A stretch of DNA of 32,150 bases from CAYQSU01 sp964420325. GTDB lineage: Bacteria > Pseudomonadota > Alphaproteobacteria > Rhodospirillales > Defluviicoccaceae. Positions 1 to 7,651 of this stretch are shown here, piece by piece (positions within the stretch are counted from its first letter, which is position 1; every line of letters starts with the position of its first letter). A program made the position numbers and the translations under genes. The stretch spans positions 1-32,150 of the forward strand of contig CAYQSU010000039.1 of the NCBI GenBank assembly GCA_964420325.1. Direction: 5' to 3'. The notes beneath the pieces are model-generated. The model searched no databases. It was not told the DNA's origin and was given only the letters and a program-made list of their open reading frames with translations.

Positions 1-269
1 TAGCCGAGGTTGGCGACGGCGTTGAGCGAGATGTCGGGAACCGTCTTGCCGAAGACGACATGGAAGACGAGGAGGCTGTCGACGGGAGCCCGCGGCAGGC
101 CGAGGCCCTGCGCGAACTCCGATGACGACGTCGCTGCGAAGCGGGTGCCGTAGAGCGCCGTGTACAGCGCCACGTCGCCGTCGGTGACCGTCCGTGGCGT
201 CGCGTGGACGATCTCCTGACCGACGCGGAAGTCCTCGAAGTAGTTGCCGGGATTGGTTTTTGTCGCCAT
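1..269 (-). CDS. mch: Mesaconyl-CoA (2-methylfumaryl-CoA) hydratase, MaoC-like, partial (N-terminal 89 residues)
   Basis: The gene begins at ATG 269-267 and runs off the left edge, so only the N-terminus is visible. It opens MATKTNPGNYFEDF and continues VGQEIVHATPRT and DGDVALYTALYG. From memory this matches the start of mesaconyl-CoA hydratases, which are double hot-dog MaoC-family proteins that reversibly hydrate mesaconyl-CoA to beta-methylmalyl-CoA in the cytoplasm. The neighbour supports this: the malyl-CoA/beta-methylmalyl-CoA lyase gene ends 39 bp upstream on the same strand and makes or uses the same intermediate. The two are probably co-transcribed, lyase first. The catalytic part is outside the window. 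Another MaoC-type enoyl-CoA hydratase is possible but less likely given the pairing. Confidence 0.85.
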   Translation of the reverse strand, partial: MATKTNPGNYFEDFRVGQEIVHATPRTVTDGDVALYTALYGTRFAATSSSEFAQGLGLPRAPVDSLLVFHVVFGKTVPDISLNAVANLG

Positions 270-308
270 CGTCTCCGCCTTCCTCGTCGTGCCGGACGCT
301 GCGGTCGG

Positions 309-1352
309 CTAGAGCCCGTAGGCCTGAGCCGTCTCCGGATCCTTCCTCGCCACCAGCTTCGCCAGGTCGACGATGACCTTGGCCTGCTTCCAGGTGGCGT
401 CGTCCTGCATCTTGCCGTCGATCATGGCGACGCCGGTGCCGTCGGGCATCGCCTCGAGGATGCGCTTGGCGAAGGCCACCTCCTTGGCGTCGGGGCTGAA
501 CACCCGCTTGGCGATGGCGATCTGGTTGGGCGCCAGCGACCAGGCGCCGGTGCAGCCCATGAGGAAGGCGTTGCGGAACTGGGCCTCGCAGGCCGCCTCG
601 TCCTTGATGTCGCCGAACGGGCCGTAGAACGCGCGGATGCCCGAGGAGACGCAGGCGTCGACCATGCGGGCGACGGTGTAGTGCCAGAGGTCCTGCTGGA
701 CGAAGGCGCGTTCGGCCTTGCCCTCCTCGGCGTCCGACAGCACCCCGTAGAACGGATGCCCGCCGCCGACCCGCGTCGTCTTCATCCCGCGCGAGGCGGC
801 GAGGTCGGCGGGTCCGAGGCTCATGCCGTGCATGCGCGGGCTCGCCGCGGCGATCTGATCGACGTTCTTCACCCCCTGGGCGGTCTCGAGGATGGCGTGG
901 ATCAGGATCGGCTTCCTGACCCCGTGCCGCGCCTCGAGGAGCGCCAGGTACTGGTCGACGAAATGGATGTCCCACGCCCCCTCGACCTTGGGGATCATGA
1001 CCACGTCGAGCTTGTCGCCGACCGCGGCGATGATCTCGGTCATGTCGTCGAGGAACCACGGGCTGTTGAGGGCGTTGACCCGGGTCCACAGCGCGGTGTC
1101 GCCGAAGTCGGTGGCCTTCGCCGCCTCGATGAAGCCGGCGCGCGCCGCCTCCTTGGCGTCGGCCGGGATGGCATCCTCGAGGTTGCCGAGGAGGACGTCC
1201 ACCTGCCTCGCCGTCTCCGGCACGCGGGCGCGGATCTTCTCGATGTGCGGCGGGAAGAAGTGGATCATCCGTTCGGGCCGCACCGGCAGTTCGCGCAGGG
1301 GCTCCGGCGCCCCCGCGGCCAACGGCTTGTAGAAGTCGCGCGGCAGTTTCAT
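309..1352 (-). CDS. mcl: Malyl-CoA / beta-methylmalyl-CoA (citramalyl-CoA) lyase, CitE superfamily
   Basis: A 347-residue cytoplasmic aldolase-type lyase that reversibly splits malyl-CoA to glyoxylate plus acetyl-CoA and beta-methylmalyl-CoA to glyoxylate plus propionyl-CoA. Visible CitE-family signatures are GNLEDAIP near residue 60, MIPKVEGAWDI near 120, HAILETAQG with the metal-binding Glu, and SLGPADLAASRGMKTT. The start at ATG 1352 is preceded by a strong ribosome site (AGGAGG). The length and the N-terminus (FYKPLAAGAPEPLRELPVRPER) resemble, from memory, the about 348-residue Chloroflexus enzyme of the 3-hydroxypropionate bicycle more than the about 318-residue Rhodobacter Mcl1 of the ethylmalonyl-CoA pathway. 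The next gene downstream is the matching hydratase. Either pathway, or glyoxylate assimilation, could be its context here. Confidence 0.9.
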   Translation of the reverse strand: MKLPRDFYKPLAAGAPEPLRELPVRPERMIHFFPPHIEKIRARVPETARQVDVLLGNLEDAIPADAKEAARAGFIEAAKATDFGDTALWTRVNALNSPWFLDDMTEIIAAVGDKLDVVMIPKVEGAWDIHFVDQYLALLEARHGVRKPILIHAILETAQGVKNVDQIAAASPRMHGMSLGPADLAASRGMKTTRVGGGHPFYGVLSDAEEGKAERAFVQQDLWHYTVARMVDACVSSGIRAFYGPFGDIKDEAACEAQFRNAFLMGCTGAWSLAPNQIAIAKRVFSPDAKEVAFAKRILEAMPDGTGVAMIDGKMQDDATWKQAKVIVDLAKLVARKDPETAQAYGL

Positions 1353-1490
1353 GGCGTCCCTCCTCCTGAATGGTGGCCCGGCGTTTGCTGTCGGCGATCC
1401 CGGGGCGCGAGACGACCTACCACCGATGCGCGGCGCCCGTCAAATGCTCCGCGGCGCCGCGCCGCGAACCGCGCGGCGCCGGCGCCAGGG

Positions 1491-1811
1491 TCAGGGGCGG
1501 CGCAGGCTGGCGATGTAGGCGATCAGGTCCTCGATCTCCTGCCCGCTCAGCGTGAGCTCGGGCATCCGGCCGTGCGGCTTGGCGAGGAAGCCGCGGAGCC
1601 GGTCGTCGCCGAACTGCGGGTCGCGGGCGAATGCCGAGAGCGGGTCGGCCTTGTCGGTGGCAACCCGGCTGCCCTCGACCGCGTGGCAGGATGCGCACCA
1701 CCGGATCGCCAGCGCCCTGCCGGCGACCGCGTCGCCGGCCGCCACCGCCGGCGCCGGCAGGGCGAGAACCGCAGACCACCACACCAGGACCGCAAGCAAT
1801 GCTCGGATCAT
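1491..1811 (-). CDS. Small periplasmic c-type cytochrome (class I)
   Basis: A 106-residue protein with an N-terminal signal peptide (hydrophobic residues 4-18, then APAVAAG, likely cleaved near residue 25). One haem c attachment site follows, C39-A-S-C-H43. The probable sixth ligand is Met83 in GRMPEL, and the C-terminal helix EIEDLIAYIASL is typical of class I monohaem cytochromes. It should be exported and loaded with haem in the periplasm, where it would carry electrons. The gene stands alone: it is 138 bp from the lyase gene and divergent from the CinA-like gene, so no partner oxidase or dehydrogenase can be named. The start at ATG 1811 follows a GAGG-type ribosome site. Confidence 0.9.
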   Translation of the reverse strand: MIRALLAVLVWWSAVLALPAPAVAAGDAVAGRALAIRWCASCHAVEGSRVATDKADPLSAFARDPQFGDDRLRGFLAKPHGRMPELTLSGQEIEDLIAYIASLRRP

Positions 1812-1938
1812 CGTCGCCTCGCTTCAGGGTCGGCTCCGGCCGAGCCTAGCAGATCGCCCGGCCGCGGGCGAGAGCCCGAGGCCGTTTCCGCCGGCCGCCG
1901 GCCCTGCTAGAGTGCGCCCGGGCCAACGGGAGCGGATC

Positions 1939-2703
1939 ATGGGCGGAAGCGGGGACGTCACCGCGTGCGTCGTCATCATCGGCAACGAGGTGCTGTCCGG
2001 GCGGACGCAGGACGCCAACCTCCAGTACCTCGCCAAGGGCTTGAACGCCGTCGGCATCCGCGTCGCTGAGGCGCGCGTCATTGCCGACCGCGAGGAGACC
2101 ATCGTCGCCACCGTCAACGACTGCCGGCGCGGCTTCGACTACGTGTTCACCACCGGCGGCATCGGTCCGACCCACGACGACATCACCGCCGCCGCCGTCG
2201 CCAGGGCCTTCGGCCTGCGGCTGCACCGTCATCCCGAGGCCGTGGCGTGGCTGCAGAAGCAGTACGCGGCGGACGAGCTCAACGAGGCCCGGCTGAAGAT
2301 GGCCGACGTTCCCGAGGGTGCGACGCTGATCGACAATCCGGTGAGCCGCGCCGCCGGCTTCCGCATCGACAACGTCGTCGTGCTGCCGGGCGTGCCGCGC
2401 ATCATGCAGGCGATGTTCGACGGCATGCGCCACACGCTCGCCGGCGGCCGGCCGGTGACGAGCCGCGAGGTCCATGCGTTCGCCACCGAGGGCAGCGTCG
2501 CGGCGATGCTCTCCCGCCTGCAGGAGGAGCATCCGGAGGTCGAGATCGGCAGCTACCCGTTCGTCCGCCACGGCAGACTCGGCACCAGCCTCGTCGTCCG
2601 CTCCGCCGATCGGGGTGCGGTCGACGTCGTCGCCGACGAGCTGAAGCGGCGGCTCGAGGCGCTCGGCGTCGAGCCGATCGAGGATGCGGCGGTCGGGCGC
2701 TGA
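1939..2703 (+). CDS. Molybdopterin-binding domain protein, CinA N-terminal type
   Basis: A 254-residue cytoplasmic protein. It has the MoCF/CinA nucleotide-binding fold: VVIIGNEVLSGRTQDAN near the N-terminus, FTTGGIGPTHDD at about residues 69-80, and VVLPGVPRIMQAMFDG near 150. The family includes CinA, whose N-terminal domain hydrolyses ADP-ribose or NAD-related pyrophosphates in some bacteria, and the MoaB/MogA molybdopterin adenylyltransferases. The C-terminal nicotinamide-nucleotide amidohydrolase domain of full-length CinA (about 400 residues in total) is absent. The short form is common in proteobacteria and is usually annotated competence/damage-inducible protein A. ATG 1939 is chosen because GGGAG lies just upstream. 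The reading frame stays open further upstream, but over sequence antisense to the cytochrome gene. Confidence 0.88.
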   Translation: MGGSGDVTACVVIIGNEVLSGRTQDANLQYLAKGLNAVGIRVAEARVIADREETIVATVNDCRRGFDYVFTTGGIGPTHDDITAAAVARAFGLRLHRHPEAVAWLQKQYAADELNEARLKMADVPEGATLIDNPVSRAAGFRIDNVVVLPGVPRIMQAMFDGMRHTLAGGRPVTSREVHAFATEGSVAAMLSRLQEEHPEVEIGSYPFVRHGRLGTSLVVRSADRGAVDVVADELKRRLEALGVEPIEDAAVGR

Positions 2704-2805
2704 GGGCGTGTCGCGCGCCGCGGGCCTCCGGCCTTGGCGGCCGTTCGCCTCGGCCCCATCTGTTCGAGGTGGGAATCCACCGTGGTCCGTTTATCGGAGA
2801 TCGCC

Positions 2806-3060
2806 ATGCTATCCTGCGAGCGACGCGCCATTGGCTTTCTTGCCCGGCACCTCCTCGCCGGCAGCATCGGGGGCTTCGTCTTGGGCGGGCTGATCCTGTG
2901 GACCGACACCTTCGGGCTCGCCTCCCTGATCTTCGCGTCCTCGCAGAAAACCCTGGCGCTGGTGATGATGTTCTTCGGCCTGTTCATCACCTTCGGCGGC
3001 ACCGGCATGGCCTGGGGGGTGATGGGGCTGGGCGAGGAGCGGGATTCGGACCCTCTCTAG
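2806..3060 (+). CDS. Small two-helix inner-membrane protein, unknown function
   Basis: An 84-residue protein with two predicted transmembrane segments: about residues 14-32 (LLAGSIGGFVLGGLILW) and 46-70 (TLALVMMFFGLFITFGGTGMAW). A short charged tail ends EERDSDPL. I do not recognise a functional family, although short proteins of this shape are common hypothetical proteins in alphaproteobacteria. ATG 2806 is chosen because GGAGA sits five bases upstream. An in-frame GTG at 2782 is possible but has no comparable ribosome site. The stop codon overlaps that of the convergent gene in the tetranucleotide CTAG (3057-3060). Confidence 0.7.
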   Translation: MLSCERRAIGFLARHLLAGSIGGFVLGGLILWTDTFGLASLIFASSQKTLALVMMFFGLFITFGGTGMAWGVMGLGEERDSDPL

Positions 3061-3299
3061 GACCGACCGCGGCGGGCCTTCAGCGCCGCGAAGACCCGCG
3101 CGACGACGGCGCCGACGATCCAGCAGGCCAGCGGCACGATGAAGATGTAGTCGAACCAGGGGTGCCCGGGGTCGCCCGAGGTGGCGACGATGACGGCGAG
3201 CATCCATGCCGCCGTCGCCGCGTAGCCGATGCGGGTCCACGTCTCGCGGGCGGGCGGTCGCGGGCGGCCGGCGTCGCGGCGGGGCGGAGGCTCGTCCAT
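3057..3299 (-). CDS. Small two-helix membrane protein, unknown function
   Basis: About 80 residues from ATG 3299. A proline- and arginine-rich cytoplasmic start (DEPPPRRDAGRPRPP) precedes two hydrophobic segments, IGYAATAAWMLAVIVAT and FDYIFIVPLACWIVGAVVARVFAAL, and the end is a basic tail (KARRGRS). The layout suggests an inner-membrane hairpin with both termini in the cytoplasm. No family is recognised. The ribosome site before ATG 3299 is weak, and the frame extends upstream to about 3356, so the start is uncertain. It converges on the other small membrane gene, and both genes use the same CTAG for their stop codons. Confidence 0.6.
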   Translation of the reverse strand: MDEPPPRRDAGRPRPPARETWTRIGYAATAAWMLAVIVATSGDPGHPWFDYIFIVPLACWIVGAVVARVFAALKARRGRS

Positions 3300-3400
3300 C
3301 AGTCGCACTCTAGCCGGGCCCGCCAGGCGACGAAACGCCGGCGGCGTCCTTGCCACCGCCGAACCCGCGAAGAGGGGAGCGACGACAGGGGCCGGCGCGG

Positions 3401-3982
3401 ATGAGGGAACTCCGCCCGCTCGTCGTGGCTGTGGGGCTGGTCGCGCTGGTCGCGGGCCCGCCGCCGGCGGGCGCGGCGGACGGGATGGCGCCGCCGTGGG
3501 CGGCGCTCGAGGCCGGCGGCGTCCTCGCCGTGATGCGGCACGCGGATGCGCCCGGCACGGGCGATCCCCCCGGATTTCGCCTCGACGACTGCTCGACCCA
3601 GCGCACCCTGTCGGCGGCGGGACAGGCCCAGGCGCGCAGGACGGGACAGGCGTTTCGTGACCGGAGCGTCGTCGTCGATGCGGTCCATTCGAGCGAGTGG
3701 TGCCGATGCCTGGAGACCGCTCGCCTCCTCGCTCTCGGTCCGGTGCAGCCGCTTCCCGCGCTCAACTCGTTCTTCGGCCGTCCCGAGCGGGGGGCGCCGC
3801 AGATGGCGGCGCTCCGGGCGTGGATCGGGCGGCTCGCCGAGGGTCGCACCGTGGTTCTCGTCACCCATCAGGTGGTGATCTCGGCGCTGACCGGGGTCTA
3901 CCCGGCCTCCGGCGAGATCGTCGTCGTCCGCCGTGTCGCGGGCGGCGGGGTCGAGGTCGTCGGGCGGATCCCGCCGCCCTGA
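3401..3982 (+). CDS. Secreted histidine phosphatase family protein (phosphoglycerate-mutase-like)
   Basis: A 193-residue protein with an N-terminal signal peptide (residues 1 to about 23, ending PPPAGAA), so the enzyme probably acts in the periplasm. The phosphohistidine motif is R46-H47-A-D in VMRHADAPG. The second conserved Arg is R102 within SSEWCRCLETA, and the second catalytic His is H156 in LVTHQVV. These are the residues of the histidine phosphatase superfamily branch 1, which dephosphorylates small molecules or proteins through a phosphohistidine intermediate. Length and layout match the short SixA/Ais-like periplasmic members, but the substrate cannot be told. The tRNA-Leu gene follows 53 bp downstream. 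Confidence 0.85.
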   Translation: MRELRPLVVAVGLVALVAGPPPAGAADGMAPPWAALEAGGVLAVMRHADAPGTGDPPGFRLDDCSTQRTLSAAGQAQARRTGQAFRDRSVVVDAVHSSEWCRCLETARLLALGPVQPLPALNSFFGRPERGAPQMAALRAWIGRLAEGRTVVLVTHQVVISALTGVYPASGEIVVVRRVAGGGVEVVGRIPPP

Positions 3983-4035
3983 CATCGCCGCTTGCCGCCG
4001 GCCCGAGGGCGGGGATAGGGTTTGCCCGCGCCCCT

Positions 4036-4122
4036 GCCCGCGTGGCGGAAGTGGCAGACGCAACGGACTTAAAATCCGTTGGCCTTCGGGCCGTGCCGGT
4101 TCGAGTCCGGCCGCGGGCACCA
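4036..4122 (+). tRNA. tRNA-Leu (anticodon TAA)
   Basis: The gene folds by eye. The acceptor stem is GCCCGCG (4036-4042) with CGCGGGC (4112-4118). The D-arm contains TGGCAGACGCA. The anticodon stem is ACGGA/TCCGT around the loop CTTAAAA, giving anticodon TAA at 4070-4072. A long class II variable arm (about TGGCCTTCGGGCCGT) is followed by the T-arm GCCGG-TTCGAGT-CCGGC (4095-4111). The discriminator is A4119 and CCA is encoded at 4120-4122. The long variable arm and the A discriminator both fit leucine. It reads UUA and UUG codons, which are very rare in this GC-rich DNA. Confidence 0.97.
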
Positions 4123-4229
4123 GCCGGGGCGAATCCGCTTGGTCGCGGCCGGCATCTGCGGGTAGAACGCCGGTGCAAGCGCGGCCGACGCCGGCCGCGA
4201 GCCACCGACAACGAGAGGAGGAAGAGATC

Positions 4230-5333
4230 ATGGGTCAAGCCGCCGCGCGTTCCAGCCGACCCAGGGCCTTGAAGCCGGGCGTGGTGACCGGCGACGACTA
4301 TCGGATGCTGGTCGCCTCGTGCAAGGCCGGCGGCTACGCCCTGCCTGCGGTCAACGTCACCAGCAGCCACACCATCAATGCCGTGCTCGAGGCGGCGGCC
4401 AAGAACAAGGCCGACGTCATCATCCAGCTGTCCAACGGCGGCGCCCAGTTCTATGCCGGTCAGGGCTTTCCCGACGGCGGTCTGGCCAAGGTCCTGGGCG
4501 CGGTCGCCGCGGCCAAGCACGTCCACTTGCTGGCGGAGCACTACGGGATCTGCGTGGTCCTGCACACCGATCACGCCAACAAGAAGCTGATCCCCTGGGT
4601 CGAGGCGATGCTCGATCACGGCGAGGCGCATTTCGAGGCGACCGGCACGCCGCTGTTCAGCTCGCACATGCTCGACCTCTCGGAGGAGCCGATCGACTGG
4701 AACCTGAGCGAGTGCGCGCGCATCCTCGATCGCATGGCGCCGATGGGGATGAACCTCGAGATCGAGCTCGGCGTGACCGGCGGCGAGGAGGACGGGATCG
4801 GCGGCGAGTTCGACGACAGCGCTGACAACTCGAAGCTCTATACGCAGCCCGAGGACGTGCTGCAGGCTTACGAGAGGCTGGAGCCGATCGGCATGTTCTC
4901 GATCGCCGCGTCGTTCGGCAACGTCCACGGCGTCTACAAGCCCGGCAACGTCAAGCTCCGCCCCGAGATCCTCAAGCACTCCCAGGACATGGTGCGCCAG
5001 CGGCACGGGACCGACGCCAACCCGCTCTACCTCGTGTTCCACGGCGGTTCGGGCTCGGAGAAGGAGAAGATCTCCGAGGCGATCGGCTATGGCGTTTTCA
5101 AGATGAACATCGACACCGACACCCAGTTCGCGTTCGCCGAAGGTGTCGGCCGGTTCGTCGACCAGCATCGGAACGCGTTCAAGCACCAGCTCGATCCGGA
5201 GACCGGCGCGCCGCTCAAGAAGCACTACGATCCCCGCAAGTGGATGCGCGAGGGCGAACTTGGTCTGGTCGAGCGGCTCACCGAGGCGTTCGCCGACCTC
5301 GGCGCAACGGACCGGTCGCTGGCCCACGCCTAG
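4230..5333 (+). CDS. fba: Fructose-bisphosphate aldolase, class II (class IIA, FbaA-like)
   Basis: A 367-residue cytoplasmic zinc enzyme that interconverts fructose-1,6-bisphosphate with dihydroxyacetone phosphate and glyceraldehyde-3-phosphate. Catalytic features are visible. VVLHTDHANKK places the zinc-binding His at 115 and the catalytic Asp at 114. LEIELGVTGGEEDG near residues 175-190 is the class II signature. NVHGVYKPGNV gives His233, and FHGGSGS gives His271 with the phosphate-binding loop. The length matches the E. coli FbaA type (about 359). ATG 4230 follows a strong purine-rich ribosome site (GAGAGGAGGAAGAG). It lies 107 bp after the tRNA. It serves glycolysis, gluconeogenesis and possibly a Calvin-type cycle, although no other cycle genes are seen here. 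Confidence 0.96.
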   Translation: MGQAAARSSRPRALKPGVVTGDDYRMLVASCKAGGYALPAVNVTSSHTINAVLEAAAKNKADVIIQLSNGGAQFYAGQGFPDGGLAKVLGAVAAAKHVHLLAEHYGICVVLHTDHANKKLIPWVEAMLDHGEAHFEATGTPLFSSHMLDLSEEPIDWNLSECARILDRMAPMGMNLEIELGVTGGEEDGIGGEFDDSADNSKLYTQPEDVLQAYERLEPIGMFSIAASFGNVHGVYKPGNVKLRPEILKHSQDMVRQRHGTDANPLYLVFHGGSGSEKEKISEAIGYGVFKMNIDTDTQFAFAEGVGRFVDQHRNAFKHQLDPETGAPLKKHYDPRKWMREGELGLVERLTEAFADLGATDRSLAHA

Positions 5334-5440
5334 CCCGGGACCCGGTACGGCGGCCGCACGGCGGCGGGAAACGCTGGACATCGTCCGCCCCGCCGCAGCC
5401 GCCGTCGTCGCCGGCCACGTTGCGGAAAGGACCGTCAGCG

Positions 5441-6448
5441 ATGCCGCTCGACCACGTCCCGCGTGTGCCGCTCGCCCACCTGCCGACGCCGCTCGAGCCT
5501 CTCGAGCGGCTGACCCTGGCCCTCGGCGGGCCGAAGCTGTTCGTCAAGCGGGACGACTGCACCGGGCTCGCCTTCGGCGGCAACAAGACGCGGAAGCTCG
5601 AGTTCCTCGTCGCCGAGGCGCTGACACGGGGCGCGGACACGCTCATCACCACCGGCGGCGTGCAATCGAACCACGTCCGCCAGACGGCGGCGGCCGCCGC
5701 CCGCCTGGGGCTCGGCTGCGAGCTCGTGCTCTCCCGCGCGGTGCCGTGGGACGCCCCGGACTATGAGGAGACGGGCAACCCCCAGCTCGACCGCCTGCTC
5801 GGCGCGCGCGTGCACATCCTCGACGCCGGAAGCGACCGCGAGGCGGCCATGCTCGAGCTCGCCGAGGCGGTGCGCGGCCGGGGCGGCCGGCCCTATGTGA
5901 TCCCCCTGGGCGGCTCCAACGTCACCGGCGCGCTCGGCTACGTCGCCTGCGCCCGCGAGCTCGTCGCCCAGGCCGACGCGATCGGCCTTGCCGTCGACGG
6001 CGTCGTCCTGGCGGCCTCCAGCGGCGGCACCCAGGCCGGCCTGCTCGCCGGCATCCAGACGCTCGGCCGCCGCGTCCGCGTCATCGGCATCGACGTCGAC
6101 GCCGACCCGGCCGGCACCCGGGAGCGGGTGCGGGCACTGCTGCCGCCGCTCTCTGAGCGGCTTGGCATCGCCGACGGCGTGAGCCCTGACGAGGTCGAGG
6201 TCGAAGGCGGCTTCGCCGGCGACGCCTACGGCCTGCCGACCGCGGCCATGGCCGCGGCGGTGACCAGGCTCGCCCGCCTCGAGGGTCTCCTCCTCGATCC
6301 CGTCTATACCGGCAAGGCGATGGCCGGGCTCATCGCGCTCATCGCGGGCGGCGCCTTCCGGCCGTCCGAAACGGTGGTGTTCCTGCACACGGGCGGCACG
6401 CCGGCCTTGTTCGCCTACCGCACGGCGCTTGCCGACCGCGCTCCCTGA
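5441..6448 (+). CDS. PLP-dependent D-cysteine desulfhydrase / ACC deaminase family protein
   Basis: A 335-residue fold-type II pyridoxal-phosphate enzyme. The PLP lysine is K49 in GLAFGGNKTRKLE. TTGGVQSNHVRQT (Ser76) is the substrate-activating loop, and SSGGTQAG at 193-199 binds the cofactor phosphate. FLHTGGTPALFAY near the C-terminus is typical of this family. Members release sulfide and ammonia from D-cysteine (DcyD), sulfite from L-cysteate (CuyA), or deaminate 1-aminocyclopropane-1-carboxylate. I favour D-cysteine desulfhydrase or L-cysteate sulfo-lyase, but the motifs visible do not separate them. ATG 5441 follows GGAAAGGA. It lies 107 bp after the aldolase gene on the same strand, with no obvious metabolic link. 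Confidence 0.85.
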   Translation: MPLDHVPRVPLAHLPTPLEPLERLTLALGGPKLFVKRDDCTGLAFGGNKTRKLEFLVAEALTRGADTLITTGGVQSNHVRQTAAAAARLGLGCELVLSRAVPWDAPDYEETGNPQLDRLLGARVHILDAGSDREAAMLELAEAVRGRGGRPYVIPLGGSNVTGALGYVACARELVAQADAIGLAVDGVVLAASSGGTQAGLLAGIQTLGRRVRVIGIDVDADPAGTRERVRALLPPLSERLGIADGVSPDEVEVEGGFAGDAYGLPTAAMAAAVTRLARLEGLLLDPVYTGKAMAGLIALIAGGAFRPSETVVFLHTGGTPALFAYRTALADRAP

Positions 6449-6467
6449 TCTCGGACCAGGGATCCTT

Positions 6468-7115
6468 TCAGGCGGACGGCTGCAGGGCTGACGTTGGGCG
6501 ACCGGCCTCGTCCAGAAGCGGCTGGCGATGGTCGGCGCCGACGTCGCAGAGCCGGTCGAGAAGGCCGATCGCCTCGGCGACGTACCAGCTCCGCCGGGCC
6601 TCGCTGGGCGCGGTATCGGCGAGGGTGGCGATGAGATGGCCCGACTCCTTGGCCAGCACGTCGAGACGCCGGTCGCGGCGGGCGGCGAGAACGTGCTCGA
6701 CGTTCATTCGGGCGCGCCGGTCGAGGCAGAGCACGGCTCGGGCGAGCTCGGCGGCGGTCATCAGCGCGACATCCCCCGGTGCCCCGTGCTCGCGGAGCGC
6801 CTTCGGCAGGATTTCGCCCATCACCGCGGCGAACACCACCTCCGCGCGGTCGGCGTCGTGGCCGTCGTTGGTGCCGATGATCCGGGGCGCGAACGGCTTG
6901 AGGCGCTGGCGCTCGTCGTCGCGCATGCGGTCGTTGAGCGGAATGACCAGCTTGCGGATGACCTGCGAGGCCGTCTTCGGGCGGTCGCCGAACCACTCGC
7001 CGGCGAGGAAGGCGACGAAGGACATCACGCAGAAGCGGTCGAGGTTGGGATCGCCGATCCCGGCGACCAGCTCGACCCGGTCGTAGAGCCGTTGCACGTC
7101 GAGATTGACCGACAT
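6468..7115 (-). CDS. Conserved-looking hypothetical protein, mostly helical
   Basis: A 215-residue soluble protein with no signal peptide or membrane segment. It is rich in Ala, Arg, Leu and Asp and looks all-helical. Notable stretches are LYDRVELVAGIGDPNLDRFCVMSFVAF near the start and NDGHDADRAEVVFAAVMGEILP in the middle. I do not recognise a family. Coding potential is supported by ATG 7115 with GGGAGG about ten bases upstream, by codon use like its neighbours, and by divergent placement relative to the GYD-domain gene. It converges with the desulfhydrase-like gene, the two stops being 19 bp apart. The final 15 or so residues (DEAGRPTSALQPSA) look disordered. Confidence 0.65.
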   Translation of the reverse strand: MSVNLDVQRLYDRVELVAGIGDPNLDRFCVMSFVAFLAGEWFGDRPKTASQVIRKLVIPLNDRMRDDERQRLKPFAPRIIGTNDGHDADRAEVVFAAVMGEILPKALREHGAPGDVALMTAAELARAVLCLDRRARMNVEHVLAARRDRRLDVLAKESGHLIATLADTAPSEARRSWYVAEAIGLLDRLCDVGADHRQPLLDEAGRPTSALQPSA

Positions 7116-7326
7116 TGAAGCCTGACCTCCCGTTGCCGACGCTGCAGAGGGACCGCGGCCGAGCCCCGTCCCTCGACTCCTGTAGGTGGGGATGGCGAAA
7201 GGCGGTATCCAGACACGTGCTTATAGGCCGGCCGCGGGCCCGGGCCACATCGGGGATCGACTTCGCTCCCGCGAACGGCGACACTCCTCGGGCGTGTGGT
7301 GCTCGAACCGGGACAGGGAGGATGAG

Positions 7327-7620
7327 ATGGCCACCTACATCATGCTCTGCAACTGGACGGATCAGGGCATCCGCTCCATCAAGGACTCGCCGAGCCGCCT
7401 CGCGGCGGCGCAGGAGCTGTGCCGTCAGCACGGCGCGGAGATGACCGCCTTCTACATGACCATGGGCACCTACGACATGGTTGGCGTGATCGATGCGCCG
7501 AACGACGACACCTTCGCCCGCATCGCGCTCTCCATCGCCAAGGGCGGCAACATCCGCACCAACTCGATGAAGGCGTTTGAGGAGGCGGACTACCGCCAGA
7601 TCATCGGCACGATCGGCTGA
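7327..7620 (+). CDS. GYD domain-containing protein
   Basis: A 97-residue protein beginning MATYIMLCNWTDQGIRSIKDSP, with the family signature TMGTYDMVGVIDAPND in the middle and a C-terminal segment NIRTNSMKAFEEADY. GYD-family proteins (ferredoxin-like alpha/beta dimers) are widespread in bacteria and their function is not established. The position of each secondary element matches the usual length of about 95-100 residues. ATG 7327 is preceded by a clear GGGAGG site. The frame is open further upstream, but nothing there resembles the family. The gene ends 31 bp from the convergent stop of the methyltransferase-like gene. Confidence 0.88.
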   Translation: MATYIMLCNWTDQGIRSIKDSPSRLAAAQELCRQHGAEMTAFYMTMGTYDMVGVIDAPNDDTFARIALSIAKGGNIRTNSMKAFEEADYRQIIGTIG

Positions 7621-7651
7621 AGGCGCCGGCACTTCGCGGGCGGCGGCCGCC

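Noticed and set aside
1375..1490. Minus-strand promoter for the malyl-CoA lyase with TTGACG
   Set aside because: A TTGACG-like -35 is present, but no acceptable -10 hexamer occurs at 16-19 bases, so it is not called a promoter.
4036..4260. Integration site at the tRNA-Leu gene
   Set aside because: No integrase gene and no repeat of the tRNA 3' end was seen in the window, so there is no sign of an island inserted here.
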